Position numbers and translations under genes: made by a program
Notes under the pieces: model-generated
Seen by the model: only the letters and a program-made list of their open reading frames with translations
Told to the model about the DNA's origin: nothing
Databases searched by the model: none
Shown: positions 9,080-18,105 of the stretch, in pieces
How the letters are laid out: each line of letters starts with the position of its first letter
Position numbering within the stretch: the first letter of the stretch is position 1
From: an uncultured bacterium
GTDB taxonomy: Bacteria > Verrucomicrobiota > Kiritimatiellia > CAIKKV01 > CAITUY01
Reading direction: 5' to 3'
Length of the DNA stretch: 36,197 nucleotides
NCBI GenBank assembly: GCA_903958395.1
Contig: CAJBSZ010000242.1
Coordinates: forward strand, 1-36,197

Positions 9080-10798
9080 ATGAACCGAACCGCGTCCACT
9101 TGCAGACTCTGGCTTGGATTTGCCCTTGCCACCGGGCTGGGGCTCCTAGGCCGGACCGGAGCGGCCGGATTGTCGCTCGACTCAGTCGAGGTTAATGGAC
9201 GACTCACGACCCTCCAAGCGGATTCCACCGAACCCCTGCGAATCTCCTCGCAAGCCCGGTCCCTGCGGTTCAACTTTACCGAGGGTGACACCAATAACCA
9301 GCCGACGGCTCGTTTGCGCTACAAACTGGAAGGCTTCGAAAACTCCTGGCGTGACCTGCTGGACGAGCACGGCATGAAGGTGTACCTGCAGTTCTGGGAC
9401 AACGAAACCCTCGACCTGGGTCAGGTCGTCGGCGGTTCTTCTTATTATATGACGGGCGAAACACCCGGATGGCGAGGCTCCGTCGAAAAGTCGGTCTTTA
9501 TTCAGCGCCGGGAGACGTCCGTCGCGCCGGGCCGTTCAGTCGTTGTCAAAATCGCCATCACCTCCCTCGGCTATCGTCCTGCCATCGGCCTCGTTGGGAT
9601 GGATGCCATCCGCCTCCGGATCGAGCATCCGGAACAGGGCGGGCGCGCGGACCAATACACATGGCCCATGACCGAGGGCATTGGCCTGAACGAACCGATG
9701 GGAATTCCGGCCCACTGGGTACGGCAGGGGTCGCTCGCGGAAATGGCCCAATTGCGCATCCGGCCCACCCCTGTGCCCCACCCCGTTCTTGTCCTCAATG
9801 ACACCAGTGCCAACCGGTTTGCCGTCTGGATCACAGACATCACGACGCAAGTGATTCCGACCCATCCCGGCGATCAGGTAACGCTGGAATGGCAGACCGC
9901 TTATAGTGTCGGAGGCTGCTCGCCGGGCCTTGCCGAGTACCCGCGGCTGAAACCCGGCCACTACCGGTTCCGGGTGGCCACCGCCGCCGCCAACGGGGAG
10001 CTGACCGGAACGGAAGTATCACTGCCGGTCCTGGTGGTGGAGCCGGTGTATCATCGGTGGGAATTCTGGCTGACGCTTGTGCTGGCGGCGGGCGGCGGCG
10101 CCAGTTGGCTGAGCCTGATCATGGTGCGGCGGCGTCTGCGGATGCGGCTCGCCGAGAACGAACGGCAACACGCCCTGGAGCGGGAACGGGCGCGCATCGC
10201 CCGGGACCTGCATGACGACATCGGCGCCGGCTTGACGGAAATCGCCATGCAAAGTGCCTGGGTCTTCCGGGACTACGATCTGGGCCCCACAACTGACGGA
10301 CGACGACGCATCGAGCGCATCCGCCAGTCGGCCTCGGAACTGGCGCGCAACGTGGATGAAATCGTCTGGGCGGTGAACCCGGCCAACGACACGGTGGATC
10401 GCTTTGCGAATTACCTGACACAATCCATGGAGCAGTTACTCGACGCGGCGGACCTTCGCATTCGTTTCGATGTCCCCACCACCCTGCCTACCACCCCTTT
10501 GACCGGCAAGGTCCGGCATTTCCTTTTCCAAGCCGCACGCGAGGCCCTGAATAACGCGGTTAAGCACGCCCGCGCTCAGACGGTCCAGATCGGAATCCGG
10601 ATTGATAACGGGACGTTGCGTATCACCATCGAGGATAACGGGTGCGGATTCACGCCCGACCAGGCCGGGGCGGCGGGTACCCACGAGGGCCTCGACAGCA
10701 TGCGGCGGCGGATGGAGGAAATCGGCGGCCAGTTCATCCTGACCAGCCGCCCCGGAGCCGGAACAAAGGTAGAATTCATCGCACCATCGCAGAATTGA
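9080..10798 (+). CDS. NarL-type sensor histidine kinase with periplasmic domain
   Basis: A 572-residue membrane sensor kinase that should phosphorylate the response regulator encoded 13 bp downstream. It has a signal peptide or first hydrophobic segment (about 10-30), a periplasmic sensor of about 290 residues ending in a Y_Y_Y-like beta-sandwich (KPGHYRFRVA, 291-300), and one transmembrane helix (about 328-349). A basic linker and coiled stretch follow. The HisKA_3 domain contains the phosphoacceptor in ARDLHDDIGAG (His378), and the ATPase has the G1 box IEDNGCGF and a late GLDSMRRRMEEIGG typical of the family. The beta-propeller often found in front of Y_Y_Y domains is missing, so the ligand site must lie in the unusual periplasmic region. 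It is divergent from the exported repeat-protein genes, which are possible targets. ATG 9080 fits the signal peptide. Confidence 0.9.
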   Translation: MNRTASTCRLWLGFALATGLGLLGRTGAAGLSLDSVEVNGRLTTLQADSTEPLRISSQARSLRFNFTEGDTNNQPTARLRYKLEGFENSWRDLLDEHGMKVYLQFWDNETLDLGQVVGGSSYYMTGETPGWRGSVEKSVFIQRRETSVAPGRSVVVKIAITSLGYRPAIGLVGMDAIRLRIEHPEQGGRADQYTWPMTEGIGLNEPMGIPAHWVRQGSLAEMAQLRIRPTPVPHPVLVLNDTSANRFAVWITDITTQVIPTHPGDQVTLEWQTAYSVGGCSPGLAEYPRLKPGHYRFRVATAAANGELTGTEVSLPVLVVEPVYHRWEFWLTLVLAAGGGASWLSLIMVRRRLRMRLAENERQHALERERARIARDLHDDIGAGLTEIAMQSAWVFRDYDLGPTTDGRRRIERIRQSASELARNVDEIVWAVNPANDTVDRFANYLTQSMEQLLDAADLRIRFDVPTTLPTTPLTGKVRHFLFQAAREALNNAVKHARAQTVQIGIRIDNGTLRITIEDNGCGFTPDQAGAAGTHEGLDSMRRRMEEIGGQFILTSRPGAGTKVEFIAPSQN

Positions 10799-10811
10799 AC
10801 AAAGGACTCAC

Positions 10812-11456
10812 ATGATTAAAGTTGCTGTTGTTGAGGATGATGCGCGAATCCGGCGGGTGCTGACGGAGGTTTTCGCCAATGACAAGGACTGCAAATGCAC
10901 GGGGATGTTCCGCGACGGGACTTCCGCCATCGCCGGAATCCCCAAACTCAACCCCGATGTGATCATCATGGACATCAACCTACCGGACATCAGCGGGGTG
11001 GACTGCGTGGCCCGCATTGCCCCCCAACTGCCCGGCACCCAGATCATTATGCTGACGAGCTACCAGGATCCCGAGATGATCTTCCGGGCGCTGTCTGCAG
11101 GAGCGCATGGCTATCTGGTTAAGCCCGTGATGCCTGACAAACTGCTCGAGGCCATCCGTGAGGTCCGTGAAGGCGGGGTGCCGATGAGCCGGACCATCGC
11201 CCGCAAGGTCATCGAGGTCTTCCACCATCCTCCCCCGCCCCAGCCCCCCAACGCGCCCCCCGAGGATACCAGCCTGAAAACACGGGAGGCGCAGGTTCTG
11301 GAATTCCTCGTCGCCGGCCTTTCATACAAGGAGATTTCGTCGGAATTAGATATCAAACCGTCCACAGTGGGAACCTACGTCCAGCGGATCTACGAGAAAC
11401 TCCACGTCCGCAGCCGCCGCGAAATCATCGCCCTGCACAAAGGCGCATCAGGATAA
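10812..11456 (+). CDS. NarL/FixJ-family response regulator
   Basis: A 214-residue transcription regulator and the likely partner of the kinase just upstream. The receiver domain has the acidic pair Asp9/Asp10, the phosphoacceptor Asp54 (IIMDINLP), Thr82 and Lys104 (GYLVKP). A Pro-rich linker (about 138-152, PPPPQPPNAPP) leads to a LuxR-type helix-turn-helix (TREAQVLEFL, then KEISSELDIKPSTVGTYVQ). Phosphorylation should trigger dimerisation and DNA binding at sites not identified here. AAAGGA lies 5 bases before ATG 10812. The stop codon is separated by a single base from the stop codon of the convergent GH28 gene, leaving no room for a terminator between them. Confidence 0.93.
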   Translation: MIKVAVVEDDARIRRVLTEVFANDKDCKCTGMFRDGTSAIAGIPKLNPDVIIMDINLPDISGVDCVARIAPQLPGTQIIMLTSYQDPEMIFRALSAGAHGYLVKPVMPDKLLEAIREVREGGVPMSRTIARKVIEVFHHPPPPQPPNAPPEDTSLKTREAQVLEFLVAGLSYKEISSELDIKPSTVGTYVQRIYEKLHVRSRREIIALHKGASG

Positions 11457-11457
11457 C

Positions 11458-12783
11458 CTAAGGAAATCGACAGTCTGTGGTTTCGCAACCAACAACATCC
11501 TCACAGGCAAGCGCCGGGCGAGGATCAGAGTGTTGCACCTTGGCGACCACGTGTTTCAAGGTCATCGCGCGGGCGTGACGGATCGTGAAACAGGAGGCCG
11601 GCAACGCTCCGAAATAGAAGTGTTCGGGATACATCGCCGGCTGTTCCGGGGGCTTGTTTTGAAGGTCTTCCGACTGACCTCCACCGACAAAGTTGATCTC
11701 GATGTCTTCTAGCGTGACCTCCTCGATGCAATGGCCAGGCAAGCCCGTGATCAGGACCCCGGAAAAAGCGCGGGCCGGCATCACACCCCCGACCACCGGC
11801 CTCACAATATCCTTGGGCGGCACAAAGACGTCGGCCTTGATGTTGGAGAGCTTGATACGCCTTAGTTTCCCCGGCCCCTTCGGTTCAGTTCCCGACAGAT
11901 AGGTGCGACCCCGCTCCCCCAATCGCATGAAGATTGGCCCCGTTCCACGCTCAATACGGATGTTCGAAATCTCGATATCCTCAAACACGCCGCCATCGGA
12001 GGTCAACAGTTTGATGGCCCCGGTCGCGGCATAGCGTATCCGGCAATCGGACATCCTGACCCGCCTGATGTCGCCATAGGATTCCGTCCCCAACTTGAGG
12101 CCACCGCACTCGGTGACGAGCGTACAACCTGAAACCTGGATATCTTCACAAGGCTCGGGCAAAGTGGCCTTGAGACAGATGGCATCATCGTCACAGGCAA
12201 TATCGCAATCGGTGATCGTAACCCGCCGACTGCTGTCCACGTCAATGCCGTCGTTGTTCTCATTGATGCGGCTGTCAATCGTGAGTCCAGTGATGTCCGC
12301 ATCCTCGCAACCCATCAAATGAAGGGTCCACGCGGCTGACGCGCGCAGGGTGAGCCCCGTGATGGTGATGTGGCGCGAATAGGCCAGGCGGCAAAGGAAT
12401 GGACGAACCTTGTGGTCGGCCCCGCCAATGGGGAAAGCCCCGCCGTTACCGTCAATGATCCCTTCACCGGTGATCGCAATGCGGGCCACATGTTCCGCCA
12501 TGATCAGCGCCCGGCCCCGGATATCGCCGATGGCATCGGTGAAGGATGTTTTGGGCGGGGGGTAGTCCGCTAGACTGGCGCTCCCCACGATGATCGCTCC
12601 GCGTTGCAGGTGCAACTCCACATTGTCCCGCATGAAGAGCGTGCCGCAGCGATAGGTGCCGGGCGAGAGGGTCACCCGGCCCCCGCCGTTTGAAGAACAC
12701 GCATCAAGCGCCGCCTGAATGGCGGGCGATTCCAGTGTGCTCTTGGATTCCCGCCTGTAAGTATGCAAGGTCACAGCATTCAT
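11458..12783 (-). CDS. GH28-family (polygalacturonase-like) glycoside hydrolase
   Basis: A 441-residue right-handed parallel beta-helix protein and the last gene of the six-gene operon. The N-terminus matches the GH28 start (ESPAIQAALDACSSNGGGRVTLSPG). GH28 acid motifs are visible: NNDGIDVDS and CDDDAICLK supply the catalytic Asp residues. The usual G-H-G motif reads ECGGLKLGTES, so the conserved His is replaced; the downstream basic motif also looks altered (AIKLL instead of RIK). Substrates of the family are galacturonans, rhamnogalacturonans and related uronic-acid polymers; the substitutions suggest a divergent specificity. No signal peptide is visible, so the enzyme is probably cytoplasmic. 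Its ATG overlaps the sulfatase stop codon (ATGA, 12780-12783), indicating translational coupling. Confidence 0.85.
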   Translation of the reverse strand: MNAVTLHTYRRESKSTLESPAIQAALDACSSNGGGRVTLSPGTYRCGTLFMRDNVELHLQRGAIIVGSASLADYPPPKTSFTDAIGDIRGRALIMAEHVARIAITGEGIIDGNGGAFPIGGADHKVRPFLCRLAYSRHITITGLTLRASAAWTLHLMGCEDADITGLTIDSRINENNDGIDVDSSRRVTITDCDIACDDDAICLKATLPEPCEDIQVSGCTLVTECGGLKLGTESYGDIRRVRMSDCRIRYAATGAIKLLTSDGGVFEDIEISNIRIERGTGPIFMRLGERGRTYLSGTEPKGPGKLRRIKLSNIKADVFVPPKDIVRPVVGGVMPARAFSGVLITGLPGHCIEEVTLEDIEINFVGGGQSEDLQNKPPEQPAMYPEHFYFGALPASCFTIRHARAMTLKHVVAKVQHSDPRPALACEDVVGCETTDCRFP

Positions 12784-14531
12784 GGTACTGCCTTATTCGC
12801 TTTGCCAGTTGAGGAAACCGCCGCTTCCTTCGAGACCCGGAAGTCGTGCGAAAGCGTTTCGGCCGTAGCGCGTGCCGTAGCATCGTAATCCCAGTACTGT
12901 TTCACCACGGCTTCGATTTGCGGGTAGTCGGCGCCATCATCGCCAATTGCCCGGCGGCGGTCGGCGAGTTGTTTTTTCAAGTCGCTGACCACCCGGGCAT
13001 AGGCGGGATCATCGTAGACATTCACCAGTTCCTGCGGATCTTTCTTCAGGTCGTAAAGCTCCCAACCGGGCGGCGTTCGCGGCATCTTGTCATCACGCCT
13101 CATACCGTAATAGAAAATGAGTTTGTAATCCTTCGTGCGCAGGCCGAGATTGCCGGGGTTGTCGTGATGGACCATATGCATCCAATAGCGATAGTAGGCT
13201 GCGTGTTTCCAATCCACCGGTTCGCGACCGGTCTCGCATATCGCCTTGAAACTGCGACCCTGCATGACTTCCGGAGCCTTGATGCCGGCGATGTCGAGCA
13301 ACAAGGGCGCAAAGTCGACGTTTTCGACAATGGCATCCGTGCGGGAGCCAGGTTTGATGGTTTTCGGATAGCGGATGATAAACGGCATCCGTTCCGATTC
13401 CTCATACATCCAGCGCTTATCCATATAGTCATGTTCGCCCAGCATCATGCCCTGGTCACTGGTGTAGATGATGACCGTATTCTCCATCAAGCCGGCGGAT
13501 CTCAGATAATCGAAGAGTATCGCCAAGCTGTCATCAATGCCCTTGACGCAGCGGAGATAGCGCTTGAGATATTCATTGTAAGCGGCCCGCTTGCGCTGTT
13601 CCTCGGTGGGCAACGCTTCGAATCCGAACTTTTTGACATAATTGAAATGGGAGTTTCGAGTGCCGATGGAAGTTCCGATGTAGGGCAGGAGTTCATCATG
13701 ATGGCCCCGCGTGGCGATGGAGCCAAAGCCGGGCTGACTCCACAGGCTTGATGGTTCAGGGATCTCGACGTCTTTCAAGTAATCCTTGTATCGCGGGGCA
13801 AACTCGAACATGTCGTGCGGCGCCTTCTCATGATACATGAGGAAGAACGGTTTTCGAGGATCGCGCTTATGTTTCATCCAGTCCAGCACCAGATCCAATA
13901 TGACATCGGTGGTATGCCCCTCCCGCTTGATGGTGTTTCCCGGCCAGGGCTTTTCGCCCCTGACGAGGAAGGTGGGATTGAAGTATGGATTTAGCGTCGG
14001 GAGTACGCAGTAGTCGTCAAAGGGGCGGGGCTCGGCGCGCAGGTGCCACTTGCCGATCATCGCCGTCTGATAACCTGCCTGCTTCATCCCGATGGGGAGA
14101 TACTGGCAGGCGGGTTCCAATGTGCCATCCAGGTCATAGACCTTGTTCCGGTGGTTGTATTGCCCGGTGAGGATGGAGGCGCGGCTGGGAGTGCAGATGG
14201 AGTTTGCGGCAAAACAGTTTTCAAACAGCATCCCCTCCTTCGCCAGTTTGTCAATTGTGGGCGTTGGGTTCAACTTCGCCAGCCGGCCACCGTAAGCCCC
14301 GATGGCGTTGGCCGCATGATCGTCGGACATGATAAAAATAATGTTGGGCTTACCAGCCAAGGCGGGAACATCAGAGGCACTCAATGCGGCCAGGGGCGTC
14401 AGGATCTCCCGGGTGATCTGTGGAGGCTTGCCGTCGAGATACGGCGTGAACGGGTCGGTCGAATTGGCGGCGTGCAGCGGGATCAGCGTGGCCAATAGAA
14501 GAAGAAGAAGAAGTGTAATGGTGTATTTCAT
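12780..14531 (-). CDS. Exported family S1 sulfatase
   Basis: A 583-residue arylsulfatase-type enzyme with a strong signal peptide (residues 1-21, poly-Leu core). The alkaline-phosphatase-fold start KPNIIFIMSDDH supplies metal ligands Asp70 and Asp71, and the maturation motif CTPSR (Cys113-Arg117) gives the Cys that becomes formylglycine. Downstream landmarks are GKWHL, HDMFEF, a TSDQGMMLGEH metal/substrate motif and a C-terminal DUF4976-like tail. It removes sulfate esters from sugars in the periplasm or outside. No formylglycine-generating enzyme or anaerobic maturase gene lies in this window, so activation depends on genes elsewhere. It follows the GH43 chimera by 11 bp and overlaps the GH28 gene by 4 bases. 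The exact sulfated carbohydrate cannot be told from sequence. Confidence 0.92.
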   Translation of the reverse strand: MKYTITLLLLLLLATLIPLHAANSTDPFTPYLDGKPPQITREILTPLAALSASDVPALAGKPNIIFIMSDDHAANAIGAYGGRLAKLNPTPTIDKLAKEGMLFENCFAANSICTPSRASILTGQYNHRNKVYDLDGTLEPACQYLPIGMKQAGYQTAMIGKWHLRAEPRPFDDYCVLPTLNPYFNPTFLVRGEKPWPGNTIKREGHTTDVILDLVLDWMKHKRDPRKPFFLMYHEKAPHDMFEFAPRYKDYLKDVEIPEPSSLWSQPGFGSIATRGHHDELLPYIGTSIGTRNSHFNYVKKFGFEALPTEEQRKRAAYNEYLKRYLRCVKGIDDSLAILFDYLRSAGLMENTVIIYTSDQGMMLGEHDYMDKRWMYEESERMPFIIRYPKTIKPGSRTDAIVENVDFAPLLLDIAGIKAPEVMQGRSFKAICETGREPVDWKHAAYYRYWMHMVHHDNPGNLGLRTKDYKLIFYYGMRRDDKMPRTPPGWELYDLKKDPQELVNVYDDPAYARVVSDLKKQLADRRRAIGDDGADYPQIEAVVKQYWDYDATARATAETLSHDFRVSKEAAVSSTGKANKAVP

Positions 14532-14542
14532 ATGATTCGTCC

Positions 14543-17500
14543 TCAGGTCATCAGTGGCAGCCTCTGCTGGTTGCGAATGATTTCCATCCGCAGTTTCGCG
14601 CCTGCGGGCGTTGCGTTGAGAGCCTCACGGAATTCCGTCAGCCCTCTCACGGTCCGGCCGTTCAACCCCAGGACAAGATCACCCATGCGCAAACCTGCCT
14701 CGTGAGCCCCAGTCTGCTGGGGAACTTCCTCCACAACCACCCCGCCTGCATCCGCAGGCACGCCAAACGCGGAATACTCAAGGCCCTCCATATCGCGAAG
14801 GGTCACACCCTTCCAAGTCCAGGTGACTTGCGCCATGACCGGCGCGTCTATTTGCGGGGTGCCGGGAACGACCGGCGAGATCACCGGAGTCCGCGCCATG
14901 GCCTTCAAGCGCGGTGAGCAGACCCCGAACAGGTCCATGGGGAAATTAACGAATCCCAGTTTCAACGCCGGTGAACCAGCCTTAACCCGGAAATCGCCTT
15001 TGGCGGCATCCACAAAAAGCGGATCGCCTGAGATCGAATTCGCATCGCATCCTTTGTCGGCGAACTTGGTTCGGTCGGACTCCGAGGTGACATACGTTGT
15101 ACTGGTCAACTGCTCCCGCCAGGCGCCGAAATGGCCCTCACCGAGGAGGACGCCAGCCGCAAACAGATTGTCATCCACCTCCCTGCCCCATCGGGCGAGC
15201 TTCATTCCCGCCGGGCGATAGGGACCCATCACGATGTTGCGGGCAAAGACGTCGCCGGAGTTCTCGTACCAGACGTGCGGATGGAGGCTATTGTTGACGA
15301 TGACGTTGTTCGTCACGATACGGTCATAACCCTCTCGTAATTTGAGCCCTCCGTTCAATAGCAAGTTGTTGTAAATCTCATAACGGGATGAACCGTCGTC
15401 AAGATCCACGTCCCAGCCATGGTCACAACGCCAGCGGTTGTTCCGCATCACAATCGGCTGCACAACGTCCAGCAGCGGCAGCGCGGGGTCGGCGGCGACC
15501 TGTTTGTCCACCTCCTGCACGGAAGGATGCCAGAAACGGTCGCGTCCCCAGGAGTTGAAACTGCCATGGTCGCCGGTCTCCAGCACGGTATCAAAAATGT
15601 CGCAGTTCTCGATGACGTGGCCGCCCCAGCAGCCGTCGCCGATATTGATGCCGGCTCGCGGCACATCGTAGATCGAACAGTGCCGCACGGTAATGCCCTG
15701 CGCCATGTCGATCTCCACCGGCGCGGTCTGTTTCTCGAACCGGCCGCTGCGCGTAATGAGGCAGTCTTCCACCAGGCAGTCGGCGGGGTAATTATCCGTG
15801 AGCGGGCCGGGAGTCCGGTCGACCGTCGCGTAATCGAACTTGTCATCGTAATTGAAAACCGGACTCCGGACCGCCATGGGATCGCCCACAAAGGCGATGC
15901 CGTTCGCCCCGCTCTCGCGGATGAGGCAGCCGCGCACGGTGATGCGGCGGTTGTAGTTGTTGACGAAGACGGTGTTGCCGCCGACCTGGTCGAAATCGCA
16001 AGCCTCGATCGCCGAGTCCTCCGCACCGTTGAACACCACCGCCCCCCCGCGATAGACCGTCCAGTCCGAGCGTAACAGCGGTTCGCGATTGTCCATAAAC
16101 GTCCGCGCCGTATGCCGGAACGTCAGCCCGCGCACCGTGACAAACTTCACGGGGTTTTCCCGCGTCCCGTTGAATTCAATCAAATGGCGCAGTCGCACGA
16201 CTTCAATCGTCGCGCTCTTCAGGTCGACTGCGGCGGGCGGAATGAAATATAGCATTCCGCTTTTCGCGTCGTGGAACCACTCGCCAGGCGCGTCGAGTTC
16301 CTCGCGGATATTTTCCACAAACCGGAACTGCGGGTGCATCGGGCTTGGTCGGTTGTTCTGCCAGCCCCCCTCATACTCAAGCGAGCCATCGGCTTTCTTG
16401 CCCAGGATGCGCCAGTGCATATCGCCCCAGAGACCGACATGCATCGCGTGAATGTAGCCGTCGGCAGGGTCGGCCCAGCGGGCGACCCGTTCAGGCGAAA
16501 TGGCATCCGGCGCCGAACCGTTGAACTGTGCGGCCTTGGGGTCATACTTCGGATAGCGTGCCATATGCTGGCGCACGCCGTTGACAAAAAGCTGGTCCAT
16601 CACCAGGCCTGCGGGCGTTTTTGCCTGGAAGATCCCGTCACGGAAAGGCTGCCAATCCAATTCCAAGCGGGAGCCACCGCTGAGCACCGGCTTTTCGCCC
16701 GGCACTGCGGCATAGACTACCGGGGCCTCCTGCGTGCCTGAATCGGCCTCCGTGAACCGGAGGGTCTCCGGCAGGTAGTGAATGCCGTGATGCAGCAGCA
16801 CCATTACCGGCTCCCCGCGCCCGGCTATGGCGCGGGCGGCGGCCTGCGCCGCGGCGAGGGTTGCCAAAGGTTTTGTCGCCGTGCCGGGATTAGCGTCGTC
16901 ACCCTCTGGCGCGACATGGAGCCTGACGCCAGGCAGGGGGGGCAGGAGAATGAAGTCCGGCTGCTCCGCCGCCACCCCAGCCTTCCCGACCTTGTCGAAC
17001 TTAATCCGGACAATGCCGGGTTTTTCACGCCAGGGCGACCTGTAATCCGGTCCGAAGAAGGCGCTGTACCAGTGCCCGTCCCTGGCCTTGAAGAAGTTGC
17101 AGCCCCCGTTACACGGCACGCTCTCGTGTCTCATTTTATACGGTCCGTAAATGGAGTCGGAAACCGCCAGGCACATGGAATAGCGCCCGTAATAGTGATC
17201 TGTCGAGCCCAAGTAGTACTTCCCTTCACGCTTGAAGATCGTCGCCCCCTCGTAACCGATGCCAACCGGCTCCCGGTGATGGGTGGCGGGATCGTGGGGC
17301 GGATCCTCCAAAACAACCGGACGCAGGGGTTCGGCCAGATCGCTCAGATCATCCTTCATCCGGGCGATCCGGTTCGCCGGGCCGTAGGTGAAATAGACGG
17401 CGCCGTCGTCATCCTCAAAGAGGGTCGGATCAATCAGGAAGGAGCCTGGCAGGGGCCCGATGCCGCCCACGAGGGGTTTATCGGGGTTGGTCGCATGGAC

Positions 17501-18079
17501 ATAGGGCCCCTCGGGCTTGCCCGTCGAGCTCTTAAGGATCGACATCCCGCCCGGCGGCATCCCGAAGGTGAGACAGTAGTTCTTGTGAATGTACCTGATT
17601 TCCGGGGCCCAGATCGCACGGGTCGGGCCGCGGTGGTCGCGCCACAGCTTCTCCCATCCGCCGTCCTTTTCAATGCTCCAGACCAGACCCAGATAACTCC
17701 ACTGGATGAGATCGGCTGATTTCCACAGTTCGATCCCGTCATTGAATTTCCAGATATTATCACCCGACGAGCCGGTCATATAGTAATTCCCGTCCCCGCC
17801 AAGAATGATGTTGGTGTCGCGCAGATGGATGTCCCACACCGGCTTAATACGCGGCAGCAAGCCGCTCGTGACGACCTCACCCGTGGCCAGCGTGGCACGG
17901 TTCTCCTCCGTCACCGGGCCGCCCCCGACATCCGAGGCGCCGCCTCCGAGAACCCCCTCCCCCACAACCGGCCGGCCCGGCCCGGAAAGACCGGTACCTG
18001 TTTTGCGCACGGCATCAATCTGATCCCGAGTAAACTCCCGCGCCGCATTGATCTCAATAAGCTTCACACAATTCGTCAT
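14543..18079 (-). CDS. GH43-like beta-propeller fused to a right-handed beta-helix and a PDZ domain
   Basis: An 1178-residue protein with three parts. Residues about 80-375 look like a GH43-type five-bladed propeller with the expected acidic triad: Asp88 (RDTN), Asp217 (IDPTLFEDDDG) and Glu277 (GYEGATIF). From about 385 a long right-handed beta-helix starts HVAPEGDDANPGT and resembles the GH120/GH141-type helix proteins. The last 85 or so residues form a PDZ domain (GGVVVEEV, GLRMGDLVLGLNG). The first 75 residues are Gly-rich, without a signal peptide, so it appears cytoplasmic unless exported by another route. The start at 18079 is preferred because GAGGG lies 6 bases upstream. The longer frame from 18151 would overlap the preceding gene and lacks a site. 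Probable roles are removal of arabinosyl, xylosyl or galactosyl groups plus a second activity in the helix; the PDZ role is unknown. Confidence 0.87.
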   Translation of the reverse strand: MTNCVKLIEINAAREFTRDQIDAVRKTGTGLSGPGRPVVGEGVLGGGASDVGGGPVTEENRATLATGEVVTSGLLPRIKPVWDIHLRDTNIILGGDGNYYMTGSSGDNIWKFNDGIELWKSADLIQWSYLGLVWSIEKDGGWEKLWRDHRGPTRAIWAPEIRYIHKNYCLTFGMPPGGMSILKSSTGKPEGPYVHATNPDKPLVGGIGPLPGSFLIDPTLFEDDDGAVYFTYGPANRIARMKDDLSDLAEPLRPVVLEDPPHDPATHHREPVGIGYEGATIFKREGKYYLGSTDHYYGRYSMCLAVSDSIYGPYKMRHESVPCNGGCNFFKARDGHWYSAFFGPDYRSPWREKPGIVRIKFDKVGKAGVAAEQPDFILLPPLPGVRLHVAPEGDDANPGTATKPLATLAAAQAAARAIAGRGEPVMVLLHHGIHYLPETLRFTEADSGTQEAPVVYAAVPGEKPVLSGGSRLELDWQPFRDGIFQAKTPAGLVMDQLFVNGVRQHMARYPKYDPKAAQFNGSAPDAISPERVARWADPADGYIHAMHVGLWGDMHWRILGKKADGSLEYEGGWQNNRPSPMHPQFRFVENIREELDAPGEWFHDAKSGMLYFIPPAAVDLKSATIEVVRLRHLIEFNGTRENPVKFVTVRGLTFRHTARTFMDNREPLLRSDWTVYRGGAVVFNGAEDSAIEACDFDQVGGNTVFVNNYNRRITVRGCLIRESGANGIAFVGDPMAVRSPVFNYDDKFDYATVDRTPGPLTDNYPADCLVEDCLITRSGRFEKQTAPVEIDMAQGITVRHCSIYDVPRAGINIGDGCWGGHVIENCDIFDTVLETGDHGSFNSWGRDRFWHPSVQEVDKQVAADPALPLLDVVQPIVMRNNRWRCDHGWDVDLDDGSSRYEIYNNLLLNGGLKLREGYDRIVTNNVIVNNSLHPHVWYENSGDVFARNIVMGPYRPAGMKLARWGREVDDNLFAAGVLLGEGHFGAWREQLTSTTYVTSESDRTKFADKGCDANSISGDPLFVDAAKGDFRVKAGSPALKLGFVNFPMDLFGVCSPRLKAMARTPVISPVVPGTPQIDAPVMAQVTWTWKGVTLRDMEGLEYSAFGVPADAGGVVVEEVPQQTGAHEAGLRMGDLVLGLNGRTVRGLTEFREALNATPAGAKLRMEIIRNQQRLPLMT

Positions 18080-18105
18080 GGATAACCCTCGCTCTTTGCA
18101 CTTTC

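Noticed and set aside
11440-11475. Terminator between the convergent response regulator and GH28 genes
   Set aside because: The stop codons are one base apart, and no GC-rich stem with a T run is visible.
15419-17719. Long plus-strand open frames opposite the GH43 chimera (for example 15419-16075 and 16778-17719)
   Set aside because: They are antisense shadows of a clear coding gene in GC-rich DNA, with no ribosome-binding sites or recognisable motifs.
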